In this document: piece by piece, positions 45,221 through 52,615 of the stretch | Layout of the letters: the number at the start of each line of letters is the position of its first letter | How positions within the stretch are numbered: the first letter of the stretch is position 1 | From: Shewanella litorisediminis | GTDB lineage: Bacteria; Pseudomonadota; Gammaproteobacteria; Enterobacterales; Shewanellaceae | Assembly: GCF_016834455.1 (NCBI RefSeq) | Contig: NZ_CP069213.1 | Coordinates: 2,604,501 to 2,668,500 of the forward strand | Direction: 5' to 3' | DNA length: 64,000 nt | The notes under the pieces: model-generated | Told to the model about the DNA's origin: nothing | The model's input: the letters and a program-made list of their open reading frames with translations, nothing else | Database searches by the model: none | Program-made: the position numbers and the translations under genes

Positions 45221-46204
45221 TCAATATATTTTCCTGTTTCCCAATGCAACGCGCGTAAAGACTATTGCCATCGACAACATGAACCCAAGAAACGTTCCCA
45301 AAATACATATCAAAGCTCGCCTAGGTTTAAACTTATCCTCAGGAACTACAGCAGGATCTATTGTTTTAAACACATATTCATCACGAACTTCAGCAAACAT
45401 TGTAGTTTTTGCTTGCTCTTCAATCAATTTATACAAAATCACACGAATATCTGAAACATTTGTAAGTTCAATCTGCTTGTTCAAAAATTCTGTACTCCGC
45501 ATTGCTTCGGCAACATCACGTTCTTTCATTACCCGATTAATATCAAGTATCAACCAATCTACCCACTGCTTTGCAATAAATGGCGATTGATGCTCTACCT
45601 CTATAGTGACCATACCGCTTTCTTTGTCCGCGCTCACTGAGAATATTTTCATAAACTCTTTATGCGCTTCTTGCACTGACGGTTCTGGCTTTAATGGAGC
45701 CTTAACCTCACGAACCCAGCTTTTGGTTTCTGTATCAAAAAGCTCGGGTTCAAAACTTAAGCGGTTGTCAGAAATGTACCATTTATCCACGGCCATGAGT
45801 TCCGGCATTATTTGGTGTTTTTCAATAAACTCACCGACAAATTGACGTGATTTAAGGACCTCTATGGCCAACTGGGTTTTATCAATTCCACCCTTCCCCC
45901 CCAAATTGATCCCCGCCATGCTCGCTAGCCCACCAAACTGGGATGCCAGTGCAGCGAGGCCGCCGCTGCTAGCCTCGCTGCTCGCCGGCGCCAGCAAGGC
46001 TTCTGCCTTGTAAATATTGGGTTGATTAATGGCAAAAATCACCGAGCCAATGGCAAATAGGGCGGTAATAGCGATGATGAGCCATTTACCTTGCCAGATA
46101 ACAGAGAAGAGCTCGCGCAAATCGATTTCGTCTTCCCGCGTAGTTTGCGGGAATTGTGCATCGACTTGCAGATCTTTTGTATTTTGAGTTATTTGAGTAT
46201 TCAT
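45221..46204 (-). CDS. wzz: Chain-length determinant Wzz
   Basis: A 327-residue inner-membrane polysaccharide co-polymerase with membrane segments near 37-57 and 298-318 flanking a large periplasmic domain. The N-terminal EIDLRELFSVIWQGKW and the Pro/Gly-rich second segment are typical. There is no cytoplasmic kinase domain, so it is a Wzz rather than a Wzc. The ribosome-binding region is poor: heptamers TAGGTTT/TAGGTAC begin six bases before the ATG. Confidence 0.92.
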   Translation of the reverse strand: MNTQITQNTKDLQVDAQFPQTTREDEIDLRELFSVIWQGKWLIIAITALFAIGSVIFAINQPNIYKAEALLAPASSEASSGGLAALASQFGGLASMAGINLGGKGGIDKTQLAIEVLKSRQFVGEFIEKHQIMPELMAVDKWYISDNRLSFEPELFDTETKSWVREVKAPLKPEPSVQEAHKEFMKIFSVSADKESGMVTIEVEHQSPFIAKQWVDWLILDINRVMKERDVAEAMRSTEFLNKQIELTNVSDIRVILYKLIEEQAKTTMFAEVRDEYVFKTIDPAVVPEDKFKPRRALICILGTFLGFMLSMAIVFTRVALGNRKIY

Positions 46205-46209
46205 ATTAT

Positions 46210-46276
46210 TAGGTTTTAGGTACTAGGTACTAGGCCCTAGGAAAGCTTAAAGATTTCTAAAGAAGGTTCTAGGTTA
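46210..46276. repeat. TAGGNNN heptamers between wzz and four-helix-bundle gene
   Basis: Five successive 7-base units TAGGTTT, TAGGTAC, TAGGTAC, TAGGCCC, TAGGAAA (46210-46244), and a further GGTTCTAGGTTAG that overlaps the stop codon of the four-helix-bundle gene. Confidence 0.85.
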
Positions 46277-46648
46277 GATGTTGTAATCAACAGAACCTTC
46301 TCTAACACTGCCTTTGCGTATTTTAATAAGAGCCGCGATCATTGCTGAGATTTCTTTTGCCTCTCTAATTAGCAAGCCTCCTTGCTGTTTTTCGATTAGT
46401 CCAATCTCAACTGCAATATAGATCTGTGTAACGAGCTCACCAGCAGATCCCTTTGCAAAGTACAGAAACCTTGCTGACTCAGCTTGAGATTCTCTCTCTT
46501 CACCTTCTGCTATATTAGACGGTATCGAGACAGCGGCTCGAGTCATTTGATCCTTTAGCCCATAATCTCGACTGTCTTTTAATGCTTTATAAACATCACA
46601 AGCAAGTCGGGAAGCGCGTTTCCAAACATCCAATTGTTCAAAGCGCAT
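46274..46648 (-). CDS. Four-helix-bundle protein (S23/IVS-like), second copy
   Basis: A 124-residue helical protein of the same broad family as the one at 22379-22744 but of another subfamily. Typical features are FEQLDVWKRASRLACDVY, RAAVSIPSNIAEGEE and RFLYFAKGSAGELVTQI. AAGGAG lies seven bases before the ATG, and repeat sequence begins directly upstream of that and directly after the stop. It has no known role in polysaccharide export although it sits between the Wza-like gene and wzz. Confidence 0.88.
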   Translation of the reverse strand: MRFEQLDVWKRASRLACDVYKALKDSRDYGLKDQMTRAAVSIPSNIAEGEERESQAESARFLYFAKGSAGELVTQIYIAVEIGLIEKQQGGLLIREAKEISAMIAALIKIRKGSVREGSVDYNI

Positions 46649-46662
46649 CTGCGGACTCCTTA

Positions 46663-46848
46663 AGTTCCAAGTTCTAGGTTCCGGAAACCCGCTTTGCGGG
46701 TGTCCAAGCAGTTGCGAAGCAACGTCCTAGATCCTAGGGCCTAGCATCCCGCTAGAGCGGGCGTCCAAGAAGCAGCGGCTTTCGCTGCGTCCTGGCAGTT
46801 GCGAAGCAACGTTCTAGATTCCTGGGCCTGCCAACTCGAGAAGCGAGT
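46663..46848. repeat. Heptamer and hairpin array after the Wza-like gene
   Basis: Three heptamers, then hairpins ACCCGC-TTT-GCGGGT, GTTGC-GAA-GCAAC (twice, 46711 and 46798), a CCCGCT/AGCGGG stem, GCAGCG/CGCTGC and ACTCG/CGAGT. They are joined by CTAG heptamers such as GTCCTAG-ATCCTAG-GGCCTAG. The module hairpin-plus-three-heptamers occurs twice with an 87-base period. The array starts at the stop codon of the export gene. Confidence 0.9.
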
Positions 46849-49328
46849 TACAGCCCGCTGATTGTTGCCACTGCTACGGCGGTGTTGTAGATGATCTGTG
46901 TTACCTGGCTCCACAATGTCAGGTTGTCTTTGTACTCGGTATCCAGCGGCACAACGATGGTGTCGCCGGGCTGCATCTCTTCGTCACTGCTGAACCAATA
47001 AGAGCTGCCGGGCATGGCGACTGAGCCATCGGCGCGCAGAATGTAAGCGCGGTCGTCATCTGCGCGTTTCCGCGGGCCACCGGCAAGCTCCAAATACTGG
47101 TCGAAGGTAAAGCCCCTTTTGTATCTGTGGGTGCTGGGGTGTTGTACCTGCCCCATTACGGATACGGTTTGGTTCTGCGCAGGGATGTACAGGGCATCGC
47201 CGTCTTCAAGCTTGAGGTCGGCTTCTTCTATGCCAAGCTGAATGGCATTGATGTCCACCACCAAACGGCCCAGCACCTGCACATTTTCAAGCTCTTTAAG
47301 CATGTTTTGGGCATCGGCATAGCCTACCGTGGGGGTATCCTTGGTGAGCGCCTTGGCTGCGATTTCACGGCGCAGTTCGTCGGATAACTTTAACAACTCG
47401 GTTTTTTCTTTAAGCTTTACCGATTCGCGCAAGAACACAGCGCTGCGGGGTGCGGCATCTTTGCTGAGCCCACCTGCACGGCTAAGCACGTGCTTAAGGG
47501 TTTCACCACGTTGAATACTATAGGTACCCGGGAAGCGTACTTCACCTTTGATGGTTACCCAACGGGTGTCTTGCCAGTCGGGCAAGTCCCGCACGGTCAA
47601 CACATCACGGCTTTGCAGGGCGATATTAGCGGAAGGTATGTCTTGTAATACGTCCTGCAAACTCAGCTGTTGATGGCTTACGGTTACGCCATTTTGCTCG
47701 GAAATATTCTGGCGGGTGAGTTCAGCCGAAAGCGTATAAGCGCCTTCCTTCAAGCCACCAGCGGCCACAAGCAAATCTTTAATGGTGGCGCCTTCCGTAA
47801 TCGGGTACTTACCGGGGAAACGCACACTGCCGTTAATATCGGCCAGTTTTATCGCATCACCAAAACGGCTTTGCTGACGCAGTTGGGTAATAACAGGCTC
47901 GAGTAGTGTGGCTCTGTCGGCATAATCAAATACCATCAGGGTGTCGCGAGGCTGCAGGGCAATGTTGGCGCGGTCATCACCGCTGATGGCTTTGCCCACA
48001 GAAACCTGAATCACCTTTACATCACCGCGCTGGTTAATCTCACGTACCAGCAGGCCGTAATCCAGATCCGCATTCAGGGTCAGATCCCCCCAGATTGACG
48101 GCAACATATCGCGAATTCGCATGCCATTGCGATACTGGTATTTACCCGGGCGAACGACCGCCCCCACCAGGGTTACCGCATTATCGATACGGGTAGAGGT
48201 TGATTTTACTCTAACCAGATCTCCTGCTTTGGCCTTAACACTGAGGCCAGATGCCTGAGTTAAATCCACATTAATAACGGTTTTTACATCTTTGCTGAAA
48301 CGTTCAATGGTACTGGCTTCAGGATAGGCGCCCGGTTTGGCACCGCTTGCCATCTTAAGCACATCCGCCATGGTGTCATCAGCTTTGATCTCATATATAG
48401 CTGGGCGGCGAACTTCACCCGTTACACTCACCAGCCCACCAACAGACGGAATAAACACCACGTCGCCGGATTGCAGGCGCAAATCTTTTGAGGCGTCACC
48501 TGCCAGCAGCAAGTCGTATAAATCGAAGGTGCCTACGGTACGGCCAGCACGCTTGAGCTGAATATTACGCAGTGAGCCAATCTCGTTGATGCCGCCGGAA
48601 ACAAACAGTGCCTGCGTGATGGTAGACAGACTGGATACGGTATATGAGCCTGGGCGATAGGCATCACCCGCCACAAAAATACGAATGGAACGCAGCTCTC
48701 CCATGGTGATGTTGGCCTGAATGCCAATCATGGATTGTGCGATTTTGTCTGTGAGGAAGCTTTTGGCTTCAGAGAAGCTCATCCCCACCAAGGAGATAGG
48801 GCCAAGACCCGGGAACTGCACTCCACCATCACGGCCAACCGTGAGGCTGAAGTTTTTGTTTTCTTTACCGTATAACTGCACGTTAAGTACATCGCCCGGC
48901 CCCATCATGTACTCGGCGGGTACGGGTACGTCCGACACAGGGGCAAAAGTTGATGGCTCACCTGCGAACATGTCGTAACCAAAGCGCTTGAGCTGCTTTT
49001 CAAGGTCTTCCTCACGGGCAACGACTTCAGACTCGGTTTTAGTCGCCTGATTGATAGCGTCTGACTCACTTTGGTCAACTACTACGTTTTCTTTGGTTTC
49101 GCGAGGCGCAACAACCTCTGGGTTGGTTACCGAGGCCTGAGTCGGCGTTGTACCCAGTAAACTCGGGTCGATACCATACTGACGGGCAATGCGTTCCTGC
49201 TCTGCTTTTGGCAGATTCTTGAACTGTTCAATCATTTGCGGCGACGGCGTAATAGCTGCAACAGGGCCCCCAACCAAAACCAGTGCTCCCACACCGGCAA
49301 TCAAAAATCGTTTTAGTTGTTGTAACAC
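46848..49328 (-). CDS. Polysaccharide export protein with multiple SLBB domains (Wza-like)
   Basis: An 826-residue exported protein, more than twice the length of E. coli Wza. After a signal peptide (about 1-26, ending GGPVAA) come a coiled/variable region and a polysaccharide-export domain starting at YMMGPGDVLNVQLYG. About six SLBB-like repeats follow (each with G.V..PG.Y and a downstream GG), then a C-terminal hydrophobic helix. No lipobox Cys is present. Start chosen as GTG at 49328, with GGAG upstream and the signal peptide directly after; the frame back to 49424 is repeat-derived. It is the first gene after the ops site. Confidence 0.85.
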   Translation of the reverse strand: MLQQLKRFLIAGVGALVLVGGPVAAITPSPQMIEQFKNLPKAEQERIARQYGIDPSLLGTTPTQASVTNPEVVAPRETKENVVVDQSESDAINQATKTESEVVAREEDLEKQLKRFGYDMFAGEPSTFAPVSDVPVPAEYMMGPGDVLNVQLYGKENKNFSLTVGRDGGVQFPGLGPISLVGMSFSEAKSFLTDKIAQSMIGIQANITMGELRSIRIFVAGDAYRPGSYTVSSLSTITQALFVSGGINEIGSLRNIQLKRAGRTVGTFDLYDLLLAGDASKDLRLQSGDVVFIPSVGGLVSVTGEVRRPAIYEIKADDTMADVLKMASGAKPGAYPEASTIERFSKDVKTVINVDLTQASGLSVKAKAGDLVRVKSTSTRIDNAVTLVGAVVRPGKYQYRNGMRIRDMLPSIWGDLTLNADLDYGLLVREINQRGDVKVIQVSVGKAISGDDRANIALQPRDTLMVFDYADRATLLEPVITQLRQQSRFGDAIKLADINGSVRFPGKYPITEGATIKDLLVAAGGLKEGAYTLSAELTRQNISEQNGVTVSHQQLSLQDVLQDIPSANIALQSRDVLTVRDLPDWQDTRWVTIKGEVRFPGTYSIQRGETLKHVLSRAGGLSKDAAPRSAVFLRESVKLKEKTELLKLSDELRREIAAKALTKDTPTVGYADAQNMLKELENVQVLGRLVVDINAIQLGIEEADLKLEDGDALYIPAQNQTVSVMGQVQHPSTHRYKRGFTFDQYLELAGGPRKRADDDRAYILRADGSVAMPGSSYWFSSDEEMQPGDTIVVPLDTEYKDNLTLWSQVTQIIYNTAVAVATISGL

Positions 49329-49373
49329 CAGATGTCTCCGTGAAAGGTGATTGAATGTAAAACAAAGCTGATC

Positions 49374-49616
49374 GTCGCTGCGCGACTGCAAGTGACCAGA
49401 AGAGCCGAACGTTCGCAAGCTCACTTACAGAACGCTGCGCTTACAGAAAACAGAGAGGGCTTAAAAGCAGAGCGCTTCGCTTCTAGGGTCTAGGGTCTAG
49501 AAGCAGCGTGTCCGCTGCGCTCTAGAGACACGAAGTGTCGTTCCAGAAGCCCGCTTTGCGGGCGCCCTAACAGCAGCGCTTATTGCTGCGCTCTTCGCCA
49601 CTAAGTGGCGCTCAGG
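49374..49616. repeat. Hairpin-linker array in the leader, ending at ops
   Basis: Hairpins GTCGC/GCGAC, AGCG-CTT-CGCT, three heptamers TTCTAGG-GTCTAGG-GTCTAGA, then GCAGCG/CGCTGC, GACAC-GAA-GTGTC, GCCCGC-TTT-GCGGGC, GCAGC/GCTGC and GCCAC-TAA-GTGGC (49503-49609). Linkers of 7-9 bases (GCTCTAGA, GTTCCAGAA, GCCCTAACA, GCTCTTC, GCTCAGG) join them, and the last ends exactly where ops begins. Confidence 0.9.
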
Positions 49617-49628
49617 CACGCTACCGCC
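49617..49628 (-). promoter_or_regulatory. ops element for RfaH recruitment
   Basis: The minus strand reads GGCGGTAGCGTG, identical to the E. coli ops core that pauses RNA polymerase and loads RfaH. The preceding CCATG and AAGCCA resemble the JUMPstart context. It lies 362 bases after rfaH and 289 bases before the Wza-like gene, i.e. in the leader of the polysaccharide operon. Confidence 0.93.
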
Positions 49629-49989
49629 CATGGATTTTGGCTTCCAACGTGCCCCTCGATTAACGAGATCCATATTTTTCAGTAAGTTACTTAAAACGCT
49701 GCCTCTGTTCGTTGGTAAATTGAACATTCAAATTCCAACGCTAACTGGCTGGCTAAAAGCAACAGTGTCGGGAGTTTACCCGAAGTCGCTGCCCAGCCCA
49801 GCCCAAAAATGCAGCAAACTCTCTTAAATTCAATGGTTTTGCTTATTCTTGAACAGTCAACAAACTGCCGACTTACACTGTATTCAAGTAAACAACTGCT
49901 TTAAAACATATTTATCAGTCAACAAAATGACGTCACCACAGAGTGTAACAGTCACTCTATGGCAAAAATCTTACAACCTTTGAGGGGGA
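49629..49989. other. Promoter/leader region of the polysaccharide operon
   Basis: 361 bases between rfaH and ops without a gene. It should hold the operon promoter on the minus strand; TTGACT occurs twice (near 49850 and 49915) but no clear -10 partner could be assigned. AGAGTG/CACTCT (49940-49958) forms a small hairpin after rfaH, without a T run. Confidence 0.5.
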
Positions 49990-50493
49990 TTACGCACATA
50001 TACGAACGATACTTGAAGGTTCAACGTCCAGCTGCTTTTGCTGCCCCATAAACTCAAAGAGGACCTGGCAGCGCTTGTTACCATCTGATTCGAGGAAAAT
50101 GGCTTCGAGGTCGGAAAAAGGGCCAGAGCAAAACTTAACTCGCTCGCCCGCTATCAAAGGCTTTTCGCTGGTAAGCTTTTCAACTTGCAATTCTTTACGC
50201 TTAAGGGCTCGGATTAACGCGTCATCGATGGGAGTCATGTGCTCGCTGCATCCGACGATGCGAGAAACGCCACGTGTAGCGTGAATACTTCTCACGCTGG
50301 TGACTTCGGGGTCAAAAAGCACAAACAAATAATTGGGAAACAGCACGGATTCAGAGACAGATACAGCTCCTCCAACCGCTTTTACCTGCTTGCGATACTT
50401 TGGCAGGTAAGTTTCGAGGTTCTGCATGGTGAGATTCAGTTGTGCCCGCATTTCGTTGCGGGGCTTACAGTAAATGAGATACCAAGCCTTCAT
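49990..50493 (-). CDS. rfaH: Transcription antiterminator RfaH
   Basis: A 167-residue NusG-family specialised elongation factor. The NGN domain (about 1-100) starts MKAWYLIYCKPRNEMRAQ and includes LFPNYLFVLF and RGVSRIVG; a KOW-type C-terminal region follows (about 110-165, IAGERVKFCSGPFSDLEAIF). RfaH loads at ops and carries RNA polymerase through long polysaccharide operons. It is encoded directly upstream of its probable target, unlike the unlinked E. coli gene, suggesting a locus-dedicated copy. Confidence 0.93.
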   Translation of the reverse strand: MKAWYLIYCKPRNEMRAQLNLTMQNLETYLPKYRKQVKAVGGAVSVSESVLFPNYLFVLFDPEVTSVRSIHATRGVSRIVGCSEHMTPIDDALIRALKRKELQVEKLTSEKPLIAGERVKFCSGPFSDLEAIFLESDGNKRCQVLFEFMGQQKQLDVEPSSIVRICA

Positions 50494-50690
50494 CTAATGT
50501 CTCTATTACGGTTGGGTGACGTCCTATTCACGGCCAAAAAGCTTACCCTAATCGCGCCCCGATTTGAACGATTATTTGTAGCATCGATTGTTACATCGAG
50601 TAACAGCTCTAGATCAACCAAATTACACAGGATTAGGAACGCCAGCGCCCTTTAGCTGTGGGAATCTCAACAGCTCGAACCACCTCAAAA

Positions 50691-50720
50691 TTGACTTTGC
50701 AGTCGGCTAAAGGGTATATA
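50691..50720 (+). promoter_or_regulatory. Candidate promoter upstream of the peptide transporter gene
   Basis: TTGACT (50691-50696) and TATATA (50715-50720) with an 18-base spacer, about 200 bases before the transporter start in a 425-base divergent gap. Nothing else could be assigned in the gap with confidence. Confidence 0.35.
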
Positions 50721-50918
50721 AAGAAGGCCTTTTTAGGGCATAACCCTGTTACATTAGGGGTTTATTATAAAAACGACGTATAGACGCTCCTGCAACAAGT
50801 TGTAAAAAACATTTACTAACAGATATTTACTGTTAATGATGCCATCAGGAATGTCACATTTTCTGTTTCGTAGAGCCACTGCTTTACGTGCAATCACAAG
50901 CTTAAGGTGGAAGACTTA

Positions 50919-52391
50919 ATGAGCGAAAATTCCCAGGGTACGATGCTAGGGCATCCAAAGGGGCTGTTTCTGCTGTTCACAACGGAACTGTGGGAACGAT
51001 TCAGTTACTATGCCATGCGCGCCATATTGGTGCTGTATCTGGTTGACCGAGTCCAAAGCGAGGGAGGGCACGGTTTAGGTTGGAGCCAGGCCGATGCGAT
51101 TTCTCTTTACGGTACTTTTACCGGCTTGGTCTACCTCACACCGCTTATCGGTGGCTGGTTAGCTGATAATTTCCTTGGTCAACGTAAAGCCATTATGATT
51201 GGCGGCACCCTGATGGCTGCCGGCCAGTTTATTCTGGGTACCCCCCATGCGTGGGTGCAGGGCATGGAAACCGAAGTTTTCTACCTGGGTCTGGGTGTAC
51301 TTATCCTCGGTAACGGTCTGTTTAAGCCCAACATTTCTACCATGGTTGGTGACCTGTATGCCGAAGGTGATCATCGTCGTGACGGCGCTTTCACCATCTT
51401 CTACATGGGTATCAACGTAGGTGCCTTCCTGTCAGGTATCGTGGTTGGTTCGGTTGTCAGCGCGTACGATGGCAACTTCCAGGCTGGTTTTATCTGTGCC
51501 GGTATCGGTATGGTGCTGTCGCTCATCATTCAATTCGTATTTGCGCAAAAGCTGCTGGGCAATATCGGTACTGTGCCTGCTGCCAAGCTTGAGAAGCAAA
51601 AAGACGAGGCCCGTGGCCAAGTTCGTAAAGAACCGCTGACCAAAGTCGAGCGTGATCGTATCAAAGTGATCATGGTGATGGGTCTGTTCACCATCGTTTT
51701 CTGGGCAGGCTTTGAACAGGCCGGTGGTCTGATGAACCTGTTCACCAACGATTTTACCGACCGTATGATTGGCAGCTGGGAAGTACCTACTACCTGGTTC
51801 CAGTCACTTAACGCCATGTTTATCGTAATTTTTGCCCCTGTGGTTGCCTCTATTTGGGTGCGCCTCGGCGACCGTGAGCCAAACTCACCTGTTAAATTCG
51901 CACTCGGCCTGGTTCTGCTGGCCATCGGCTTCCTGTTTATGATTGGTGCCGTGGTTGAGATGGGTGGTGACCCAACTGCCAAGTCCAGCATGTGGTGGCT
52001 GGTTGGTGCCTACTTCTTCCACACCATGGGTGAACTGTGCCTGTCTCCAATCGGTCTGTCGATGGTGACCAAGCTTGCTCCCCTGCGTATCGTATCTCTG
52101 ATGATGGGTGCATGGTTCCTGTTTATCGCCGCTGCCAACAAGATTGGTGGTGTTGTGGGTTCCTTTATCGGTCATGGTGGTGAGAAAGAAGAGCAGCTGG
52201 CCAATGCCATGTCTATCTTCGCCGGTATTGCCATCACCGCCGCCATTTCAGGCGTGATCCTGTACTTTATGGCTGACAAACTGGTTGATTGGATGCACGG
52301 CGCCGAAAGCAAAGTGCACCACACCGAAGAAGAAGCCCTGGAAGAAGAAATCGCCGTTACCGGCGAGCATGAAGCGATTAAGCGCAGCTGA
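50919..52391 (+). CDS. POT-family proton-dependent peptide transporter
   Basis: A 490-residue inner-membrane transporter with about fourteen hydrophobic segments. The POT signature ELWERFSYYAMRA near residue 25 gives the proton/substrate-coupling ExxERFxYY motif, and FYMGINVGAFLS matches the second family motif. It imports di- and tripeptides with protons. Start chosen at 50919 (MSENSQGTML) with AAGGTGG upstream; the frame begins four codons earlier. The C-terminus is acidic. Confidence 0.93.
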   Translation: MSENSQGTMLGHPKGLFLLFTTELWERFSYYAMRAILVLYLVDRVQSEGGHGLGWSQADAISLYGTFTGLVYLTPLIGGWLADNFLGQRKAIMIGGTLMAAGQFILGTPHAWVQGMETEVFYLGLGVLILGNGLFKPNISTMVGDLYAEGDHRRDGAFTIFYMGINVGAFLSGIVVGSVVSAYDGNFQAGFICAGIGMVLSLIIQFVFAQKLLGNIGTVPAAKLEKQKDEARGQVRKEPLTKVERDRIKVIMVMGLFTIVFWAGFEQAGGLMNLFTNDFTDRMIGSWEVPTTWFQSLNAMFIVIFAPVVASIWVRLGDREPNSPVKFALGLVLLAIGFLFMIGAVVEMGGDPTAKSSMWWLVGAYFFHTMGELCLSPIGLSMVTKLAPLRIVSLMMGAWFLFIAAANKIGGVVGSFIGHGGEKEEQLANAMSIFAGIAITAAISGVILYFMADKLVDWMHGAESKVHHTEEEALEEEIAVTGEHEAIKRS

Positions 52392-52396
52392 TAACA

Positions 52397-52615
52397 GCAC
52401 AGCGCTTCGCTTCCAGAGCGTCGCTAAAGGACTACTAGGTTCTAGAAACAATAAAGCCCGCATTGCGGGCTTTATTGTTTTCTGGAAAACCGAACGATTC
52501 TAGAACCCCGCTTTGCGGGCGCCCTAGCCGCAGCGATTTTTGCTGCGTCCTAGAGACACGTAGTGTCGTCCTAGAAGCTCGCTTTGCGAGCGTTCTATAG
52601 CCATGAAGTGGCGTT
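52397..52615. repeat. Hairpin-linker array at a convergent junction
   Basis: Modules CCCGC-TTT-GCGGG, GCAGC/GCTGC, GACAC-GTA-GTGTC, GCTCGC-TTT-GCGAGC and GCCA(T/C)-GAA-(G)TGGC lie at 52507-52612, joined by GTCCTAGA, GTCCTAGAA and GTTCTATA. The last linker supplies the TAG stop of the response-regulator gene. A related AGCG-CTT-CGCT module lies at the left end. This array is outside the polysaccharide operon. Confidence 0.88.
52447..52479. terminator. Bidirectional terminator
   Basis: AACAATAAAGCCCGC pairs fully with GCGGGCTTTATTGTT around a three-base loop, flanked by T residues. It lies between the convergent transporter and response-regulator genes and could stop both. Confidence 0.85.

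Larger units (their letters stand above)
46210..46744. mobile_element. Second candidate four-helix-bundle cassette
   Basis: The second four-helix-bundle gene has TAGG-type heptamers downstream and, upstream, AGTTCCA/AGTTCTA units, hairpins, and GTCCTAG, ATCCTAG, GGCCTAG (46724-46744). Left units read CTAGGNN and right units NNCCTAG, so the two sides are inverted, as around the first copy but with a different heptamer. It separates the Wza-like gene from wzz. Mobility is inferred. Confidence 0.4.

Noticed and set aside
49329-49424. N-terminal extension of the Wza-like gene to 49424
   Set aside because: The added 32 residues are repeat sequence, and the signal peptide starts at the GTG at 49328, which has GGAG upstream.
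50801-50817. TyrR-box-like site before the peptide transporter gene (TGTAAA-N5-TTTACT)
   Set aside because: The spacer is five bases rather than six, so the G-N14-C geometry is lost. In AT-rich sequence this match can occur by chance.
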